From NCBI GenBank assembly GCA_035515055.1, contig DATJBV010000062.1, positions 16,665 through 80,664 on the forward strand: a stretch of 64,000 nt of DNA. The letters run 5' to 3'. This document shows, in pieces, positions 9,426-19,061 of the stretch; position 1 is the stretch's first letter; every line of letters starts with the position of its first letter. This DNA is from Pollutimonas sp035515055 (lineage in GTDB: Bacteria > Pseudomonadota > Gammaproteobacteria > Burkholderiales > Burkholderiaceae_B). A program made the position numbers and the translations under genes. Below the pieces are notes generated by a model that was given only the letters and a program-made list of their open reading frames with translations, was not told where the DNA came from and made no database searches.

Positions 9426-10561
9426 AGATCCTCTTCTTCGTCAGCTCCATGCATGCCGGCGGAGCCGAGCGTGTGGCGGCGACGCTTGCCACGGCGTGGG
9501 CGGCGCGCGGCGACACGGTCACGCTGGCGCCCACCTTCACCAAAAAAGGCCAGCTGTTCTATCGCCTGGGCCGCTCGGTGAAACTGGTATGGCTGGCGGA
9601 CCGCATGGGCTGGCTGGGCAAGACCCGGTTGGCGGGGCTGCGAAAGCTCTTCGCCATCCGTCGTCTCGTCAAAGAGACTCAGCCCGATGTCATCGTTTCG
9701 TTTCTTACCAATGTCAATGTCATGGTATTGCTGGCCGCCGGCCGCATGGGCGTGCCCATTATTGTCTGCGAACGCACGAACCCGGCGGTAAGCACCAGTG
9801 CGGGCCGGCGCCTGCCGGCGTTGCGCCGCTATACCTATCCACAAGCCACCATCGTTACGCTCCAGTCCCAGGATAGCGTCCAGGCGTTCGCCAACATGGT
9901 GCCCGGCATTCGCGAGCTTGCCGTCATTCCCAACCCGCTGCCGCCCGAATTATTGAATGCGCCGCGCACGCGGGTGGCGAAGACGCCAACGGCCCGGTAT
10001 CGGCTGGTGGCCATGGGGCGGTTGGTCGACTTCAAGCGCTTCGATGCCTTGATCGGCGTATTCGCGCAGTTGGCGGCCCAGTACCCGGAATGGGACCTAT
10101 ACATATGGGGCGAAGGCCCGTCGCGCCCCCAATTGTTGACGGTCATTCAGGATGCCGGCCTGGAGGCGCGCGTTTTCCTGCCGGGGCGTACCGACGACCC
10201 CTGGGCCGAACTTGCCGCCGGCGATATTTTTGTGCTGACGTCCCAGGTCGAAGGCTTCCCGAACGTGTTGCTGGAAGCCATGGCGCTGGGGCTGCCCTGC
10301 GTGACGGTGGATTGCCCCAGCGGCCCGCGCGAAATGAGCCGCGATGGCCAGGACGCCTTGCTTGTTCCTGTGGACGACCAAGCCGCCTTGCAAAACGCAC
10401 TGGTTCAGCTCATGGGCGACCCGGCCCTGCGCGATGTCCTGGGCAGGCACGCGGCCGCATCGGTCAGCTCCCGCTACGGCCTGCCGGAAGTGCTCGCGCT
10501 ATGGGATGCGTTGTTTGACCGCGCGCAGGCGGCGGTGCGGCGCAAGGAGCCCAAGCCATGA
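9422..10561 (+). CDS. GT4-family glycosyltransferase
   Basis: A 379-aa GT-B enzyme with the same architecture as the gene at 6349: N-terminal ILFFVSSMHAGGAERVA, donor-domain AMGRLVDFKRFDALI, E-x7-E block SQVEGFPNVLLEAMALG and CPSGPREMSRDG. The ATG at 9422 overlaps the asnB stop (ATGA), indicating translational coupling, and its own stop overlaps the next gene by 4 bp. Predicted to add one residue of the repeat unit. The resemblance to the 6349 gene suggests an old duplication within the locus. Confidence 0.87.
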   Translation: MKILFFVSSMHAGGAERVAATLATAWAARGDTVTLAPTFTKKGQLFYRLGRSVKLVWLADRMGWLGKTRLAGLRKLFAIRRLVKETQPDVIVSFLTNVNVMVLLAAGRMGVPIIVCERTNPAVSTSAGRRLPALRRYTYPQATIVTLQSQDSVQAFANMVPGIRELAVIPNPLPPELLNAPRTRVAKTPTARYRLVAMGRLVDFKRFDALIGVFAQLAAQYPEWDLYIWGEGPSRPQLLTVIQDAGLEARVFLPGRTDDPWAELAAGDIFVLTSQVEGFPNVLLEAMALGLPCVTVDCPSGPREMSRDGQDALLVPVDDQAALQNALVQLMGDPALRDVLGRHAAASVSSRYGLPEVLALWDALFDRAQAAVRRKEPKP

Positions 10562-12867
10562 CGGAACAGCCGCAAGGCCGCTACGTGCCCCTGCATGTCG
10601 TGCACATTATTTCCGGCCTGGGTCATGGCGGAGCCGAAACTGTGTTGCATCGCCTGGCAACGGCGCCCACGCAGCAGGATCGTCATACCGTCATCTCCAT
10701 GGGCAAGGACGGTGTGTTCGGGCCGCAGTTGCGCTCGGCGGGCATTGCCGTTCATGCACTGGACATGAAAACGCCCGCCGGCGCCATGAAAGGGTTATTC
10801 CGCTTGTATCGTCTGTTGCGTCGGCTGCGGCCCGATGTCGTTCAGACCTGGATGTACCACGCCGATCTCGTGGGCGGCCTGGTGGCGCGCATGGCCGGCA
10901 TCAAGGCGGTGGCCTGGGGCATACGCAATTCCGGATCGGACCTGCACCGAAGCAGTCTTTCGGCGCGGGCCATCGCCTGGGTGTGCGCGCGCCTTTCCGG
11001 CGTCGTTCCCGCGCTGGTTGTCTCGTGTGCGGAAAATGCGGCCAGCCGGCATCAGGAATGGGGTTATCGCCCCGACCGCATGCTGGTCATTTCCAACGGC
11101 TACGATTTGTCTTGCTGGCAGCCCGATGCCTCGGCTCGCGCAAAGGTGCGCGCGGAGTGGGGCTGGCCGGACGACGCCATCGTCATCGGCAGCGTGGCGC
11201 GGTGGAATCCGCTGAAGGATCACGCCAATCTTCTTGCCGCTTTTGCGCAAAGCGCCGGCCGCAATCCATCGCTGCGCTGCGTGCTCATCGGCCACGGCAT
11301 GGACGCCGCCAATGACGAACTGATGTCGCTCCTGGCGGGCCATGGCCTGGATGGCAAGGTCAAGCTGTTGGGAAGGCGCGACGATGTGCCCGTGTTGATG
11401 AATGGACTCGACATCCACGTGCTGTCGAGCCGCGCCGAAGGCTTTCCGAATGTGGTGGCTGAAGCGATGGCCACCGGGGTCGCCTGCGTCGTTACCGACG
11501 TTGGCGATGCGGCCCGCATGGTGGGTGAAAGCGGCTGGGTGGTGCCGCCCCAAGATGCGCGGCGCCTGTCCACGGCCATCGATCAGGCTGCCTCGCTGAT
11601 GGGCTCGGCGCACATGGCGCAACGTCTGCGCGAAGGGCGGGAGCGTGTGTCCCAGCTGTTCAGCATCGAAGCCATGGTCGACAACTACCAGGTTGCCTGG
11701 CGGCGCCTTGCGCACGATTATTCGCGCGGCCGCCGTCTGCTGTTCGTCGTCAATAATCCGGCTTTCTTCCTTTCGCACCGATTGCCGTTGGCGCTGGGCG
11801 CGATGGAGGCCGGTTTCGAGGTCCATGTCGCAACCATGGATGGCCCGTCGGTGCCGCGCATTGTTGCCCATGGCCTTACCCATCACGTCATCCCCATGAC
11901 GCGCAGCGGCAAGCATCCGCTTCAGGAACTGCATAGCATTTACGCGATATGGCGGCTGTTCCGGCGGCTTCGTCCCGCGGCGGTGCACGCGGTAACCATC
12001 AAGCCGGTGCTTTATGGCGGAATTGCCGCGCGCCTTGCCGGCGTGCCGGCGTATATTGCCGCCATTTCGGGCCTGGGATTCGTCTTTTCGCGCCCCGGTC
12101 AGCGTCTGGATCTGCTGCGGTGGGCGGCTACGGCTTTGTATAAGCTTGCCTTGGGTCATCCCAACAGCCGCGTCATCTTCCAGAACCATAATGACCGCGA
12201 TGTGCTGCATCAGGCGCATGTCGTCCGCCTTGACCAGACCGTACTCATTCGCGGGTCAGGGGTGGACCTGGCCGCGTTTCCCGCCAAGGCCGAGCCAGAG
12301 GGTCCGCCCGTGGCCATCATGGTCGCGCGCTTGCTGGTCGACAAGGGCGTGCGCGAATTCGTCCAGGCGGCCCGGCTGTCGGCGGGCCATCCCAGCGGCC
12401 TGCGCTGGATGCTGGTAGGCAGCCCCGACCCCGGCAATCCGGCAAGCATCACCGAGGACGAATACGCCTTGTGGCGCGGCGACAAGGCCGTGGAATGCCT
12501 GGGCGAACGCAGCGACATCGCCGAGCTGTATGCACAATCCCATATTGTCGTGCTGCCGTCGTATCGCGAGGGCTTGCCCAAGTCGCTGGTCGAGGCCGCC
12601 GCGTGCGGGCGCGCGGTCGTCACGACCGACGTCCCCGGGTGCCGCGATGCCATCGAGCCTGGCGTATCCGGCCTGCTGGTGCCGCCCCGCAATGTCCCCG
12701 CGCTGGCCCATGCGGTGCTCAGGCTGGCCGATGATCCTGCGATGCGTGTGCAAATGGGGGAGGCGGGACGCCGTTTGGCCGAGCAGGCGTTCGACGTCGA
12801 CAAGATCGCCCACGCCCACGTCGAGCTCTACAGGGAACTGACGGACCACAGCGCCGTCGGCGCCTGA
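10558..12867 (+). CDS. tandem double GT4 glycosyltransferase (two complete GT-B domains)
   Basis: A 769-aa product, about twice the usual GT4 length. The first unit (~12-385) has VHIISGLGHGGAETVL and the E-x7-E block SSRAEGFPNVVAEAMATG (290-307). The second (~391-760) restarts with RRLLFVVNNPAFFLSHRLPL, has SGLGFVFSRPGQRLDLLR in the middle and PSYREGLPKSLVEAAACG (667-684); it resembles the PglA/CapM-like group that acts early on undecaprenyl-diphospho-sugars. Both donor-site blocks look intact, so the protein may add two sugars in succession. No stop or frame change lies at the junction. The start overlaps the previous gene by ATGA. Confidence 0.87.
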   Translation: MTEQPQGRYVPLHVVHIISGLGHGGAETVLHRLATAPTQQDRHTVISMGKDGVFGPQLRSAGIAVHALDMKTPAGAMKGLFRLYRLLRRLRPDVVQTWMYHADLVGGLVARMAGIKAVAWGIRNSGSDLHRSSLSARAIAWVCARLSGVVPALVVSCAENAASRHQEWGYRPDRMLVISNGYDLSCWQPDASARAKVRAEWGWPDDAIVIGSVARWNPLKDHANLLAAFAQSAGRNPSLRCVLIGHGMDAANDELMSLLAGHGLDGKVKLLGRRDDVPVLMNGLDIHVLSSRAEGFPNVVAEAMATGVACVVTDVGDAARMVGESGWVVPPQDARRLSTAIDQAASLMGSAHMAQRLREGRERVSQLFSIEAMVDNYQVAWRRLAHDYSRGRRLLFVVNNPAFFLSHRLPLALGAMEAGFEVHVATMDGPSVPRIVAHGLTHHVIPMTRSGKHPLQELHSIYAIWRLFRRLRPAAVHAVTIKPVLYGGIAARLAGVPAYIAAISGLGFVFSRPGQRLDLLRWAATALYKLALGHPNSRVIFQNHNDRDVLHQAHVVRLDQTVLIRGSGVDLAAFPAKAEPEGPPVAIMVARLLVDKGVREFVQAARLSAGHPSGLRWMLVGSPDPGNPASITEDEYALWRGDKAVECLGERSDIAELYAQSHIVVLPSYREGLPKSLVEAAACGRAVVTTDVPGCRDAIEPGVSGLLVPPRNVPALAHAVLRLADDPAMRVQMGEAGRRLAEQAFDVDKIAHAHVELYRELTDHSAVGA

Positions 12868-12875
12868 AGCGCAGG

Positions 12876-14267
12876 CTAGAACGGAAGCTCGATATCGGCG
12901 GAAAGCGCTTTCAGGGCATGGCGGAATTCGGCCTTGATGCGCTCCAGTGCGTCGGGCGTTTCGCCTTCGAATCGAAGGACGACAACTGGCGTGGTGTTCG
13001 ACGCGCGCGCCAGGCCGAAGCCGTCCGCATACTCGGCCCGCACGCCATCGATGGTGTTGATGCCGGCCGCGCCCGGGAATTTGCCTTCTTTTTGCAGGCG
13101 TTCGATCAGGGCGTGGGGCTGGCCTTCTTCCATGTGCAGCTTGAGTTCGGGCGTAGAGACGTCCTGGGGCAGGGCCTCGAGAACGGCCGACGCATTCTTC
13201 TGGCGGGAGACGATTTCAAGCAGCCTGGCCGCCGCGTACAGGCCGTCGTCGAACCCGTACCAGCGTTCCTTGAAGAAGATATGGCCGCTCATTTCGCCCG
13301 CCAGGGGCGCGCCGGTTTCCGCCAGCTTGGCCTTGATCATGGAATGGCCGGTTTGCCACATGAGCGGGACGCCCCCGGCCTGCTGGATCGAGCGCGCCAC
13401 ATGGCGGCTGCATTTGACGTCGAAAATAATGGTTGCGCCCGGAAGGCGGCGCAGCACATCTTGCGCATACAGTATCAATTGCCGGTCGGGCCAAATGATT
13501 TCGCCCGATTTGGTGACGACGCCCAGGCGATCGGCGTCGCCGTCGAATGCCAGACCCAATTCACAATCGGTGTTTTTCACGTGTTCGATGAGGTCCTGCA
13601 GATTGTGCGGGTCGGCCGGGTCGGGGTGGTGATTGGGGAATGTGCCGTCCACATCGCAAAACAAGGCATCCACCTGGCAACCCAGGGCCTTGAACAGGCG
13701 CGACGCCACCACGCCGCCCACGCCATTGCCGCAGTCGATGGCAATTTTCATGGGGCGATCCAGGGTAATGCCGGTAACAACGCGCCGCACATAGGCGTCG
13801 GTGATATCGATCACGCTACGCGTCCCGCGAGGGAGGTCTTCGTCGTTGTCCAGGCCATCCATGATGCTTTTAAGCGCCTGGATGTCGGCGCCGTACAGGG
13901 TCTTGCCGCCCATCATCATTTTGAAGCCGTTGTAGTTCGGCGGATTGTGGCTGCCGGTAATTGCCACCCCCGAGCCCGTGTTCTGCATGTGGGTCGCAAA
14001 GTAAACCAGCGGGGTTGGGGCCATGCCGATATCGATCGTGTTCACGCCTCCTCGCATAATTCCGTCCTGCAAGGCTTCGGAGAGTTCCGGGCTGCTCAGG
14101 CGGCCGTCGTACCCCACGACCAGTGTCGCGATGCCTTCGCCGCGTGCTCGCACAGCCAGGGCACGGCCCAGCAAGCGCGCAAAGCTGGCATTCAGCTGTT
14201 CGGGAACAGTGCCCCGGATGTCGTAGGCTTTGAAAACCGCGTCGGGCGGGGACATGGCAGCATTCAC
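12876..14267 (-). CDS. phosphomannomutase/phosphoglucomutase (AlgC/ManB type)
   Basis: A 463-aa alpha-D-phosphohexomutase interconverting hexose 6- and 1-phosphates, feeding nucleotide-sugar synthesis. It has the phosphoserine loop TGSHNPP (104-110, S106), the metal loop DGDADR (242-247) and the sugar-specificity loop GEMSGH (324-329), the last matching dual mannose/glucose mutases. The GTG start at 14267 is chosen because AAGGAT sits five bases upstream and the length then matches AlgC; the frame stays open upstream, but that stretch is not family-like. It converges on the double GT4 gene with an 8-bp gap and is divergent from the oxidase gene. Confidence 0.9.
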   Translation of the reverse strand: MNAAMSPPDAVFKAYDIRGTVPEQLNASFARLLGRALAVRARGEGIATLVVGYDGRLSSPELSEALQDGIMRGGVNTIDIGMAPTPLVYFATHMQNTGSGVAITGSHNPPNYNGFKMMMGGKTLYGADIQALKSIMDGLDNDEDLPRGTRSVIDITDAYVRRVVTGITLDRPMKIAIDCGNGVGGVVASRLFKALGCQVDALFCDVDGTFPNHHPDPADPHNLQDLIEHVKNTDCELGLAFDGDADRLGVVTKSGEIIWPDRQLILYAQDVLRRLPGATIIFDVKCSRHVARSIQQAGGVPLMWQTGHSMIKAKLAETGAPLAGEMSGHIFFKERWYGFDDGLYAAARLLEIVSRQKNASAVLEALPQDVSTPELKLHMEEGQPHALIERLQKEGKFPGAAGINTIDGVRAEYADGFGLARASNTTPVVVLRFEGETPDALERIKAEFRHALKALSADIELPF

Positions 14268-14408
14268 GTTGTATCCTTCATTAAAGTGGGCGCTTGCGAT
14301 TATGGCGGATTCTCGCGCGTTGCGTCCATGTGGGCCATCCGGCCGCCTGGCGCCCGGATCTGCCTTAAAATTGTTGTTCAAGCGTATAGACATACAGAAA
14401 GGTTAGCA

Positions 14409-15821
14409 ATGAGTCTGGTAGACGAACTAGTGCAAATAGTGGGCCAGCCCTATGTTCTGGGCGGGGACGATGCCGTGGCGTATACGGTCGATTGGCGCGG
14501 CCGCTATATCGGCAATGCGTTGGCCGTGGTCAAGCCGGGGTCCACTGAAGAAGTCGCACGGGTATTGCGGTGGTGCAATCAACACAAGGTGCCGGTCGTC
14601 CCGCAGGGCGGCAACACCGGCTTGTGCGGGGGCGCCACGCCGGACGACAGCGGAAAAGCCATTGTTCTTTCATTGACACGGTTGAACGCCATACGCAGCG
14701 TCGATACCGCCAATGACACTATGGTGGTCGAAGCCGGGTGCATACTGCAATCGGTGCAACAGGCTGCGCGCGACGTGGACCGCCTGTTTCCCTTGAGCCT
14801 GGCCGCGGAAGGCAGCTGCACGCTGGGTGGAAATCTGGCGACCAACGCCGGCGGCACGCAGGTATTGCGCTACGGCAACGCGCGCGACCTGGTGCTGGGA
14901 CTGGAAGTCGTCACCGCCCAGGGCGAAATCTGGCATGGCCTGCGCGGCTTGCGCAAAGACAATACCGGCTACGACTTGCGTAATTTATACATAGGCAGTG
15001 AAGGGACGTTGGGCGTTATTACCGCCGCAACCATCAAGCTGTATCCAGTGCCTGTCGCGCAATGTACGGCATTATTGGCGCTGGATTCGATCGAGTCGGC
15101 CGTTTCCGTCCTGGCCCAGGCACGCAAGGGCTTCGGGTCGACGCTTACGGGTTTCGAGCTCATCGCCGGTAGCTGCCTGGAAGGGGTCACGCAGTGCTAC
15201 CCGCAGCAGCGCATTCCTTTTGAAGGCGAATCCGCCAAGATGCCGTGGTATGCCTTGCTGGAACTCTCGGACAGCGAAAGCGCCGAACATGCGCGGGCGC
15301 GGTTTGAAGACGTTGTCGGGAAGTGCATCGAGGACGGGCTGGTGCTGGATGCGGTGATCGCGGAAAACATCACGCAAAGCAAGGCGTTGTGGCATCTTCG
15401 GGAAAGCATACCGCTGGCCGAGAAGGCCTTCGGGAAAAGCATCAAGCACGACGTATCGATACCCGTGTCGCTCATGGCCGAATTCGTGCAATCGACGAAC
15501 AAGGCGCTGCAGGCGCGGTTTCCCGGCATCGAACATGTCATCTTCGGCCACTTGGGCGACGGCAACCTGCACTATAACGTCGCCAAGGGGCGGGCATTCA
15601 CGGAAGATGAACTGCTGGCGCGCCAATACGAAGTCTATGAAGTCGTGCACGACAGCGTGCACGCGTTCGGCGGATCCATCAGCGCCGAACACGGAGTCGG
15701 ACAGCTCAAGCGCGACGTCCTGCCCAAGTACAAGGACCCGGTCGAAATGGCCCTGATGCGGCGAGTCAAGCAGGCACTCGACCCGGAAGGCTTGATGAAT
15801 CCGGGCAAAGTGCTGGCCTGA
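14409..15821 (+). CDS. FAD-linked oxidase, GlcD / D-2-hydroxyacid dehydrogenase family
   Basis: A 470-aa flavoprotein with the PCMH-type FAD domain (PQGGNTGLCGGATP near residue 62-75; EGSCTLGGNLATNAGG near 137-152; YIGSEGTLGVIT near 194-205) and the C-terminal oxidase cap ending SAEHGVGQLKRD and LMNPGKVLA. FGHLGDGNLHYNV supplies family active-site histidines. Likely substrates are D-lactate, glycolate or D-2-hydroxyglutarate, with electrons passed to a quinone or ETF; sequence alone does not decide. The ATG at 14409 has GAAAGG upstream. The frame is open for another 1.5 kb upstream, antisense to the mutase gene, which is not coding. Confidence 0.85.
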   Translation: MSLVDELVQIVGQPYVLGGDDAVAYTVDWRGRYIGNALAVVKPGSTEEVARVLRWCNQHKVPVVPQGGNTGLCGGATPDDSGKAIVLSLTRLNAIRSVDTANDTMVVEAGCILQSVQQAARDVDRLFPLSLAAEGSCTLGGNLATNAGGTQVLRYGNARDLVLGLEVVTAQGEIWHGLRGLRKDNTGYDLRNLYIGSEGTLGVITAATIKLYPVPVAQCTALLALDSIESAVSVLAQARKGFGSTLTGFELIAGSCLEGVTQCYPQQRIPFEGESAKMPWYALLELSDSESAEHARARFEDVVGKCIEDGLVLDAVIAENITQSKALWHLRESIPLAEKAFGKSIKHDVSIPVSLMAEFVQSTNKALQARFPGIEHVIFGHLGDGNLHYNVAKGRAFTEDELLARQYEVYEVVHDSVHAFGGSISAEHGVGQLKRDVLPKYKDPVEMALMRRVKQALDPEGLMNPGKVLA

Positions 15822-15827
15822 CTGCCC

Positions 15828-17129
15828 CTAAGGCGTGGTGGCGGCGAAGTGTTTCTTGAAGCCTTGCCACGCCGCGTCATAGTCGGCTTGCAGGGTGCCC
15901 GACGCCAGCGCAGCCGGCGTCGGACGTATGACGCGCCGCGTCTCGAACATGAAGGCCATGGTGTCCCTTATGTAATGCGGTTGGCTCAAGTCGGCCGCCG
16001 ATGCTTTCTCGAACGTATCGACATCGGGGCCATGCGCCGTCATGCAGTTGTGCAGGCTGGCTCCGCCGGGTGCAAAGCCTTCGGCCTTGGCATCGTAGAC
16101 CCCATGAATCAAGCCCATGAACTCGCCGGCAATGTTGCGATGGAACCATGGCGGCCGGAACGTGTTTTCCATTGCCAACACGCGGGGCGGGAAGATGGCG
16201 AAGTCCAGGTTTGCCGCTCCCGGGGTGTCGGACGGCGAGGTCAGTACGGTGAAAATGCAAGGATCGGGATGGTCATAGCTGATGGATCCTATCGTGTTGA
16301 ACATGCGCAGGTCGTACTTGTACGGCGCGTGCGTGCCGTGCCACGCCACCACGTCCAGCGGCGAGTGATGCAGCGGCGTGCGCCAGAACGCGCCGGTGAA
16401 CTTCGCTATGAGTTCGAAGTCCCCTTCGACATCTTCATACCAGGCTACCGGGATCTTGAAGTCGCGCACGTTGGCCAAGCCATTGGAGCCAATCGGGCCG
16501 AGCTCGGGCGGGCGCAATGGCGCCCCATAGTTCTCCAGTAGATAGCCCCGCGCCGTCGGGTCGATGAGCTCGGCCCTGAAGCGCACGCCGCGGGGGATGA
16601 CGGCAATCTCGCAAGGTTCAATGTCGATGAGTCCGAGCTCGGTGGCCAGCCGCATGCGGCCTTCCTGTGGGACGATCAGCATTTCGGCGTCGGCGTTATA
16701 GAAGAAGGTGGACGTCATCGATCGATTGGCTACATACAGATTGATGCTGATGCCGCTAAGCTCGTCGCTGTGTCCGTTGCCTGCCCAGGTAGTGATGCCG
16801 TGGAGGAAGTCGGTAGGCTCCGCTGGGATGGCGGGCGGGTTCCAGCGCAGGCGGTTGGGCGTGACCGGGCCATTGCCGAACTCGTGGGTCCATGACGCCA
16901 TGCCAGTGTAGGCTTCGAAGGGCTGCTGCAATGCGGCCGGACGGATGCGGTACAGCCAGGAGCGGCGGCCCTCGGCCCTTGGTACAGTGAATGCCGTTCC
17001 CGATAGTTGTTCGGCATAGAGGCCATAAGGGCAAACCTGTGGCGAATTGCGGCCTACAGGCAGTGCCCCGGGCAGGGCTTCGGTCGAGCAACTGTTGCCA
17101 AAGCCAGTTTGATACGAAAGTTCAGTCAT
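15828..17129 (-). CDS. hmgA: homogentisate 1,2-dioxygenase
   Basis: A 433-aa non-heme iron dioxygenase that opens the ring of homogentisate to maleylacetoacetate. It begins MTELSYQTGFGNSCSTEALP and has the family blocks HGTHAPYKYDL and FMGLIHGVYDAKAEGFAPGG with iron-ligand Glu/His residues, then HGPDVDTF. The ATG at 17129 (CTGGAG upstream) gives the usual length; extending upstream adds unrelated sequence. It is the last gene of a four-gene unit after the MBL-fold, FAD monooxygenase and DUF2783 genes. The following pathway enzymes (maleylacetoacetate isomerase, fumarylacetoacetase) are not in this window. Confidence 0.95.
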   Translation of the reverse strand: MTELSYQTGFGNSCSTEALPGALPVGRNSPQVCPYGLYAEQLSGTAFTVPRAEGRRSWLYRIRPAALQQPFEAYTGMASWTHEFGNGPVTPNRLRWNPPAIPAEPTDFLHGITTWAGNGHSDELSGISINLYVANRSMTSTFFYNADAEMLIVPQEGRMRLATELGLIDIEPCEIAVIPRGVRFRAELIDPTARGYLLENYGAPLRPPELGPIGSNGLANVRDFKIPVAWYEDVEGDFELIAKFTGAFWRTPLHHSPLDVVAWHGTHAPYKYDLRMFNTIGSISYDHPDPCIFTVLTSPSDTPGAANLDFAIFPPRVLAMENTFRPPWFHRNIAGEFMGLIHGVYDAKAEGFAPGGASLHNCMTAHGPDVDTFEKASAADLSQPHYIRDTMAFMFETRRVIRPTPAALASGTLQADYDAAWQGFKKHFAATTP

Positions 17130-17154
17130 GAATAGCTCCAGGAAAGAGTTGGAT

Positions 17155-17361
17155 TCAATCGGGCTGTTCAACGATGGCCCGCGCTTTTGCCAATGCGTCG
17201 TTGATGACATCGATATCGCCGATATGATTCGACAGCATCAGGACAAGCGCCGCGTTCATGGCGTGGCTTTGCGCGGTGCTGAGGTCTTGGTGCGCGTTTA
17301 TGAGGCGTTCATAGTACGCGTCGGGAGCGGCGAAATTGGATTGCGTCGATAAGTGGTTCAT
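17155..17361 (-). CDS. DUF2783-type small protein
   Basis: A 68-aa soluble, mostly helical protein (MNHLSTQSNF at the start; AHQDLSTAQSHAMNAALVLM in the middle) that I recognise as DUF2783-like. Its ATG overlaps the stop of the FAD monooxygenase gene by 4 bp, so translation is coupled, and hmgA follows 25 bp later. No catalytic motif is visible. Conservation with a flavin monooxygenase suggests an accessory subunit or chaperone role, but that is inference. Confidence 0.72.
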   Translation of the reverse strand: MNHLSTQSNFAAPDAYYERLINAHQDLSTAQSHAMNAALVLMLSNHIGDIDVINDALAKARAIVEQPD

Positions 17362-19040
17362 TGGGTTACCTCGAGAGGCAGGCCTGTGGCGCGCCGCAAG
17401 GCGGCGTGTATGTCTTCCACCCGCGGCTCACGCCACCTTGCCGCAATATGGTGGTCGGGCCGTATCAGGTAGCACGCGCCGTCCTTGACGTCGTAGCGCG
17501 CGGCCAGCACTCCGCCGCGGTCCACGATCACAGCCATCCCCGGGGGCGTGTCCGGAATGCGTTCCAGGCCCATGACCACGACGATCTTCAGGCCGACGGG
17601 CTGCGACTGCAGCGTGGCAAGTTCGTCGAGCATGGCGCGAGAGGGCAGGCGCCCATTGCAGAACAAGGCGAGCGTGAAGCCGGGTCCGAGTTGCGCAAGC
17701 CACCAGCCGGAGTGGCCCTTGATGGATATGGGGCCGTCGGGAGCCACTGACCCGATGGGTAGGCGCTGGTCGAACGTGTCGGCATCAGGCGTGCCCAGGA
17801 CCGACGCCGTATAGGCACTGGGCATGGAAAGCCGTCCGCTGTTGACAAGGCGTCGAGCGAAATCGTAATGCCTGGACAGGCGCAATGTCGTGTTGCGAAA
17901 GAGCAGGCTGATTTCGCTTTTCGGCGTGATGAAATCAGTGGAACGGGTGGAGTTCAGTATGTTTTCGTCCGCGGCCATTTCGCGCTCGGCGGAATAGGTG
18001 TCGATTAGCGTTGGGGGCGCAAGCTTTCGCTGAACCAGGTCGAGCTTCCAGGCCAGATTGTCGACGTCTTGCACGCCGCTGTTGGCGCCCCGCGCGCCGA
18101 AGGGCGAGACGCGGTGGGCGGCGTCGCCCGCGAACAGCACGCGGCCATGGTGAAAATTTTCCATGCGCTCACAGGCGAAGGTATATATGCTGACCCACTG
18201 CAACTCGAATGGTATATCGGGTCCCAGCAAGGACTGGATGCGGGGTATGACATTTTCCGGCTTGGTCTCTTCGGCCGGATCCGCATCCCATCCCAATTGG
18301 AAGTCGATGCGCCACACGTTGTCGGGTTGGCTGTGCAACAGCACGGACTGGCCGGGATGGAAGGGCGGGTCGAACCAGAACCACCGTTCATGGGGAAAGG
18401 ACGCCTGCATCTTCACGTCGGCGATCAGGAATCGGTCGCGAAAAATCCGTCCGTGACTCTCCTGGCCCAGCATTTTCCGCAGGGAGGAACGCGCGCCGTC
18501 GCAGGCGACGAGCCAATCCGCCGAGGCGGAATAAGGACCGTCGGGCGTGTCGATGGACAGGGTGACGTGGTCGTCGTGCTGCGCGACGCCGGTGGCCTGG
18601 TGTTTCCAGCGCAGGTCTATGTTGGGGTGGGCGACCGCCTGCTCATAGAGGTAGCCCTCGCAATAATATTGCTGAAGGTTGATGAAGGCCGGCCGATGGT
18701 GCCCCGGTTCGGGCAGCAGATCGAAACGCCAAACCTCTTTATCCTTGAAAAATACGCGGCCGACGTTCCAGGAAATTCCCTTCTGGACCATGCGTTCCCC
18801 CACGCCCAGGCGGTCCCAGATGTCCAGCGTGCGCTTGGCGAAGCAGATGGCGCGTGAGCCCGCGGAGAGCCGGTCATCGTCGTCGACCACCACCACCTTG
18901 TGGCCGCGCTGGGCCAGATCCAGCGCCAGGCTTAAACCGACAGGCCCGGCACCGACCACGATATAGCTGTGGCGTTCGGCGCCGGAAGTTGGCGGTGGCT
19001 GGTATTCGAAGCGTATTGCCTGATAGTCGACGTCTGCCAC
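17358..19040 (-). CDS. FAD-dependent aromatic-ring monooxygenase (MhpA/PheA type)
   Basis: A 560-aa class A flavoprotein hydroxylase. The N-terminal ADP-binding motif is IVVGAGPVGLSLALDLAQRG (about 27-46), the DG motif is WLVACDGARSSLRKMLG, and the FAD-ribityl GD motif is VLFAGDAAHRVSPFGARGAN. A C-terminal thioredoxin-like domain (~400-560) is typical of the phenol hydroxylase/MhpA branch. Family members hydroxylate phenolic acids using NAD(P)H and O2. With hmgA in the same operon, the likely product is homogentisate or a close analogue, for instance from 3- or 4-hydroxyphenylacetate; this is inference. The gene lies 21 bp after the MBL-fold gene. Confidence 0.82.
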   Translation of the reverse strand: MADVDYQAIRFEYQPPPTSGAERHSYIVVGAGPVGLSLALDLAQRGHKVVVVDDDDRLSAGSRAICFAKRTLDIWDRLGVGERMVQKGISWNVGRVFFKDKEVWRFDLLPEPGHHRPAFINLQQYYCEGYLYEQAVAHPNIDLRWKHQATGVAQHDDHVTLSIDTPDGPYSASADWLVACDGARSSLRKMLGQESHGRIFRDRFLIADVKMQASFPHERWFWFDPPFHPGQSVLLHSQPDNVWRIDFQLGWDADPAEETKPENVIPRIQSLLGPDIPFELQWVSIYTFACERMENFHHGRVLFAGDAAHRVSPFGARGANSGVQDVDNLAWKLDLVQRKLAPPTLIDTYSAEREMAADENILNSTRSTDFITPKSEISLLFRNTTLRLSRHYDFARRLVNSGRLSMPSAYTASVLGTPDADTFDQRLPIGSVAPDGPISIKGHSGWWLAQLGPGFTLALFCNGRLPSRAMLDELATLQSQPVGLKIVVVMGLERIPDTPPGMAVIVDRGGVLAARYDVKDGACYLIRPDHHIAARWREPRVEDIHAALRRATGLPLEVTQ

Positions 19041-19061
19041 TCCGATTCTCCTTGGTTGGAT

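Noticed and set aside
10795..12219. 474-codon antisense frame inside the double GT4 gene
   Set aside because: A shadow frame from GC-rich codon bias; the plus-strand frame has clear GT4 motifs.
12918..14408. Open frame extending the flavin oxidase about 1.5 kb upstream (967 codons in total)
   Set aside because: This part is antisense to the well-supported mutase gene; oxidase homology starts at 14409, where a ribosome site is present.
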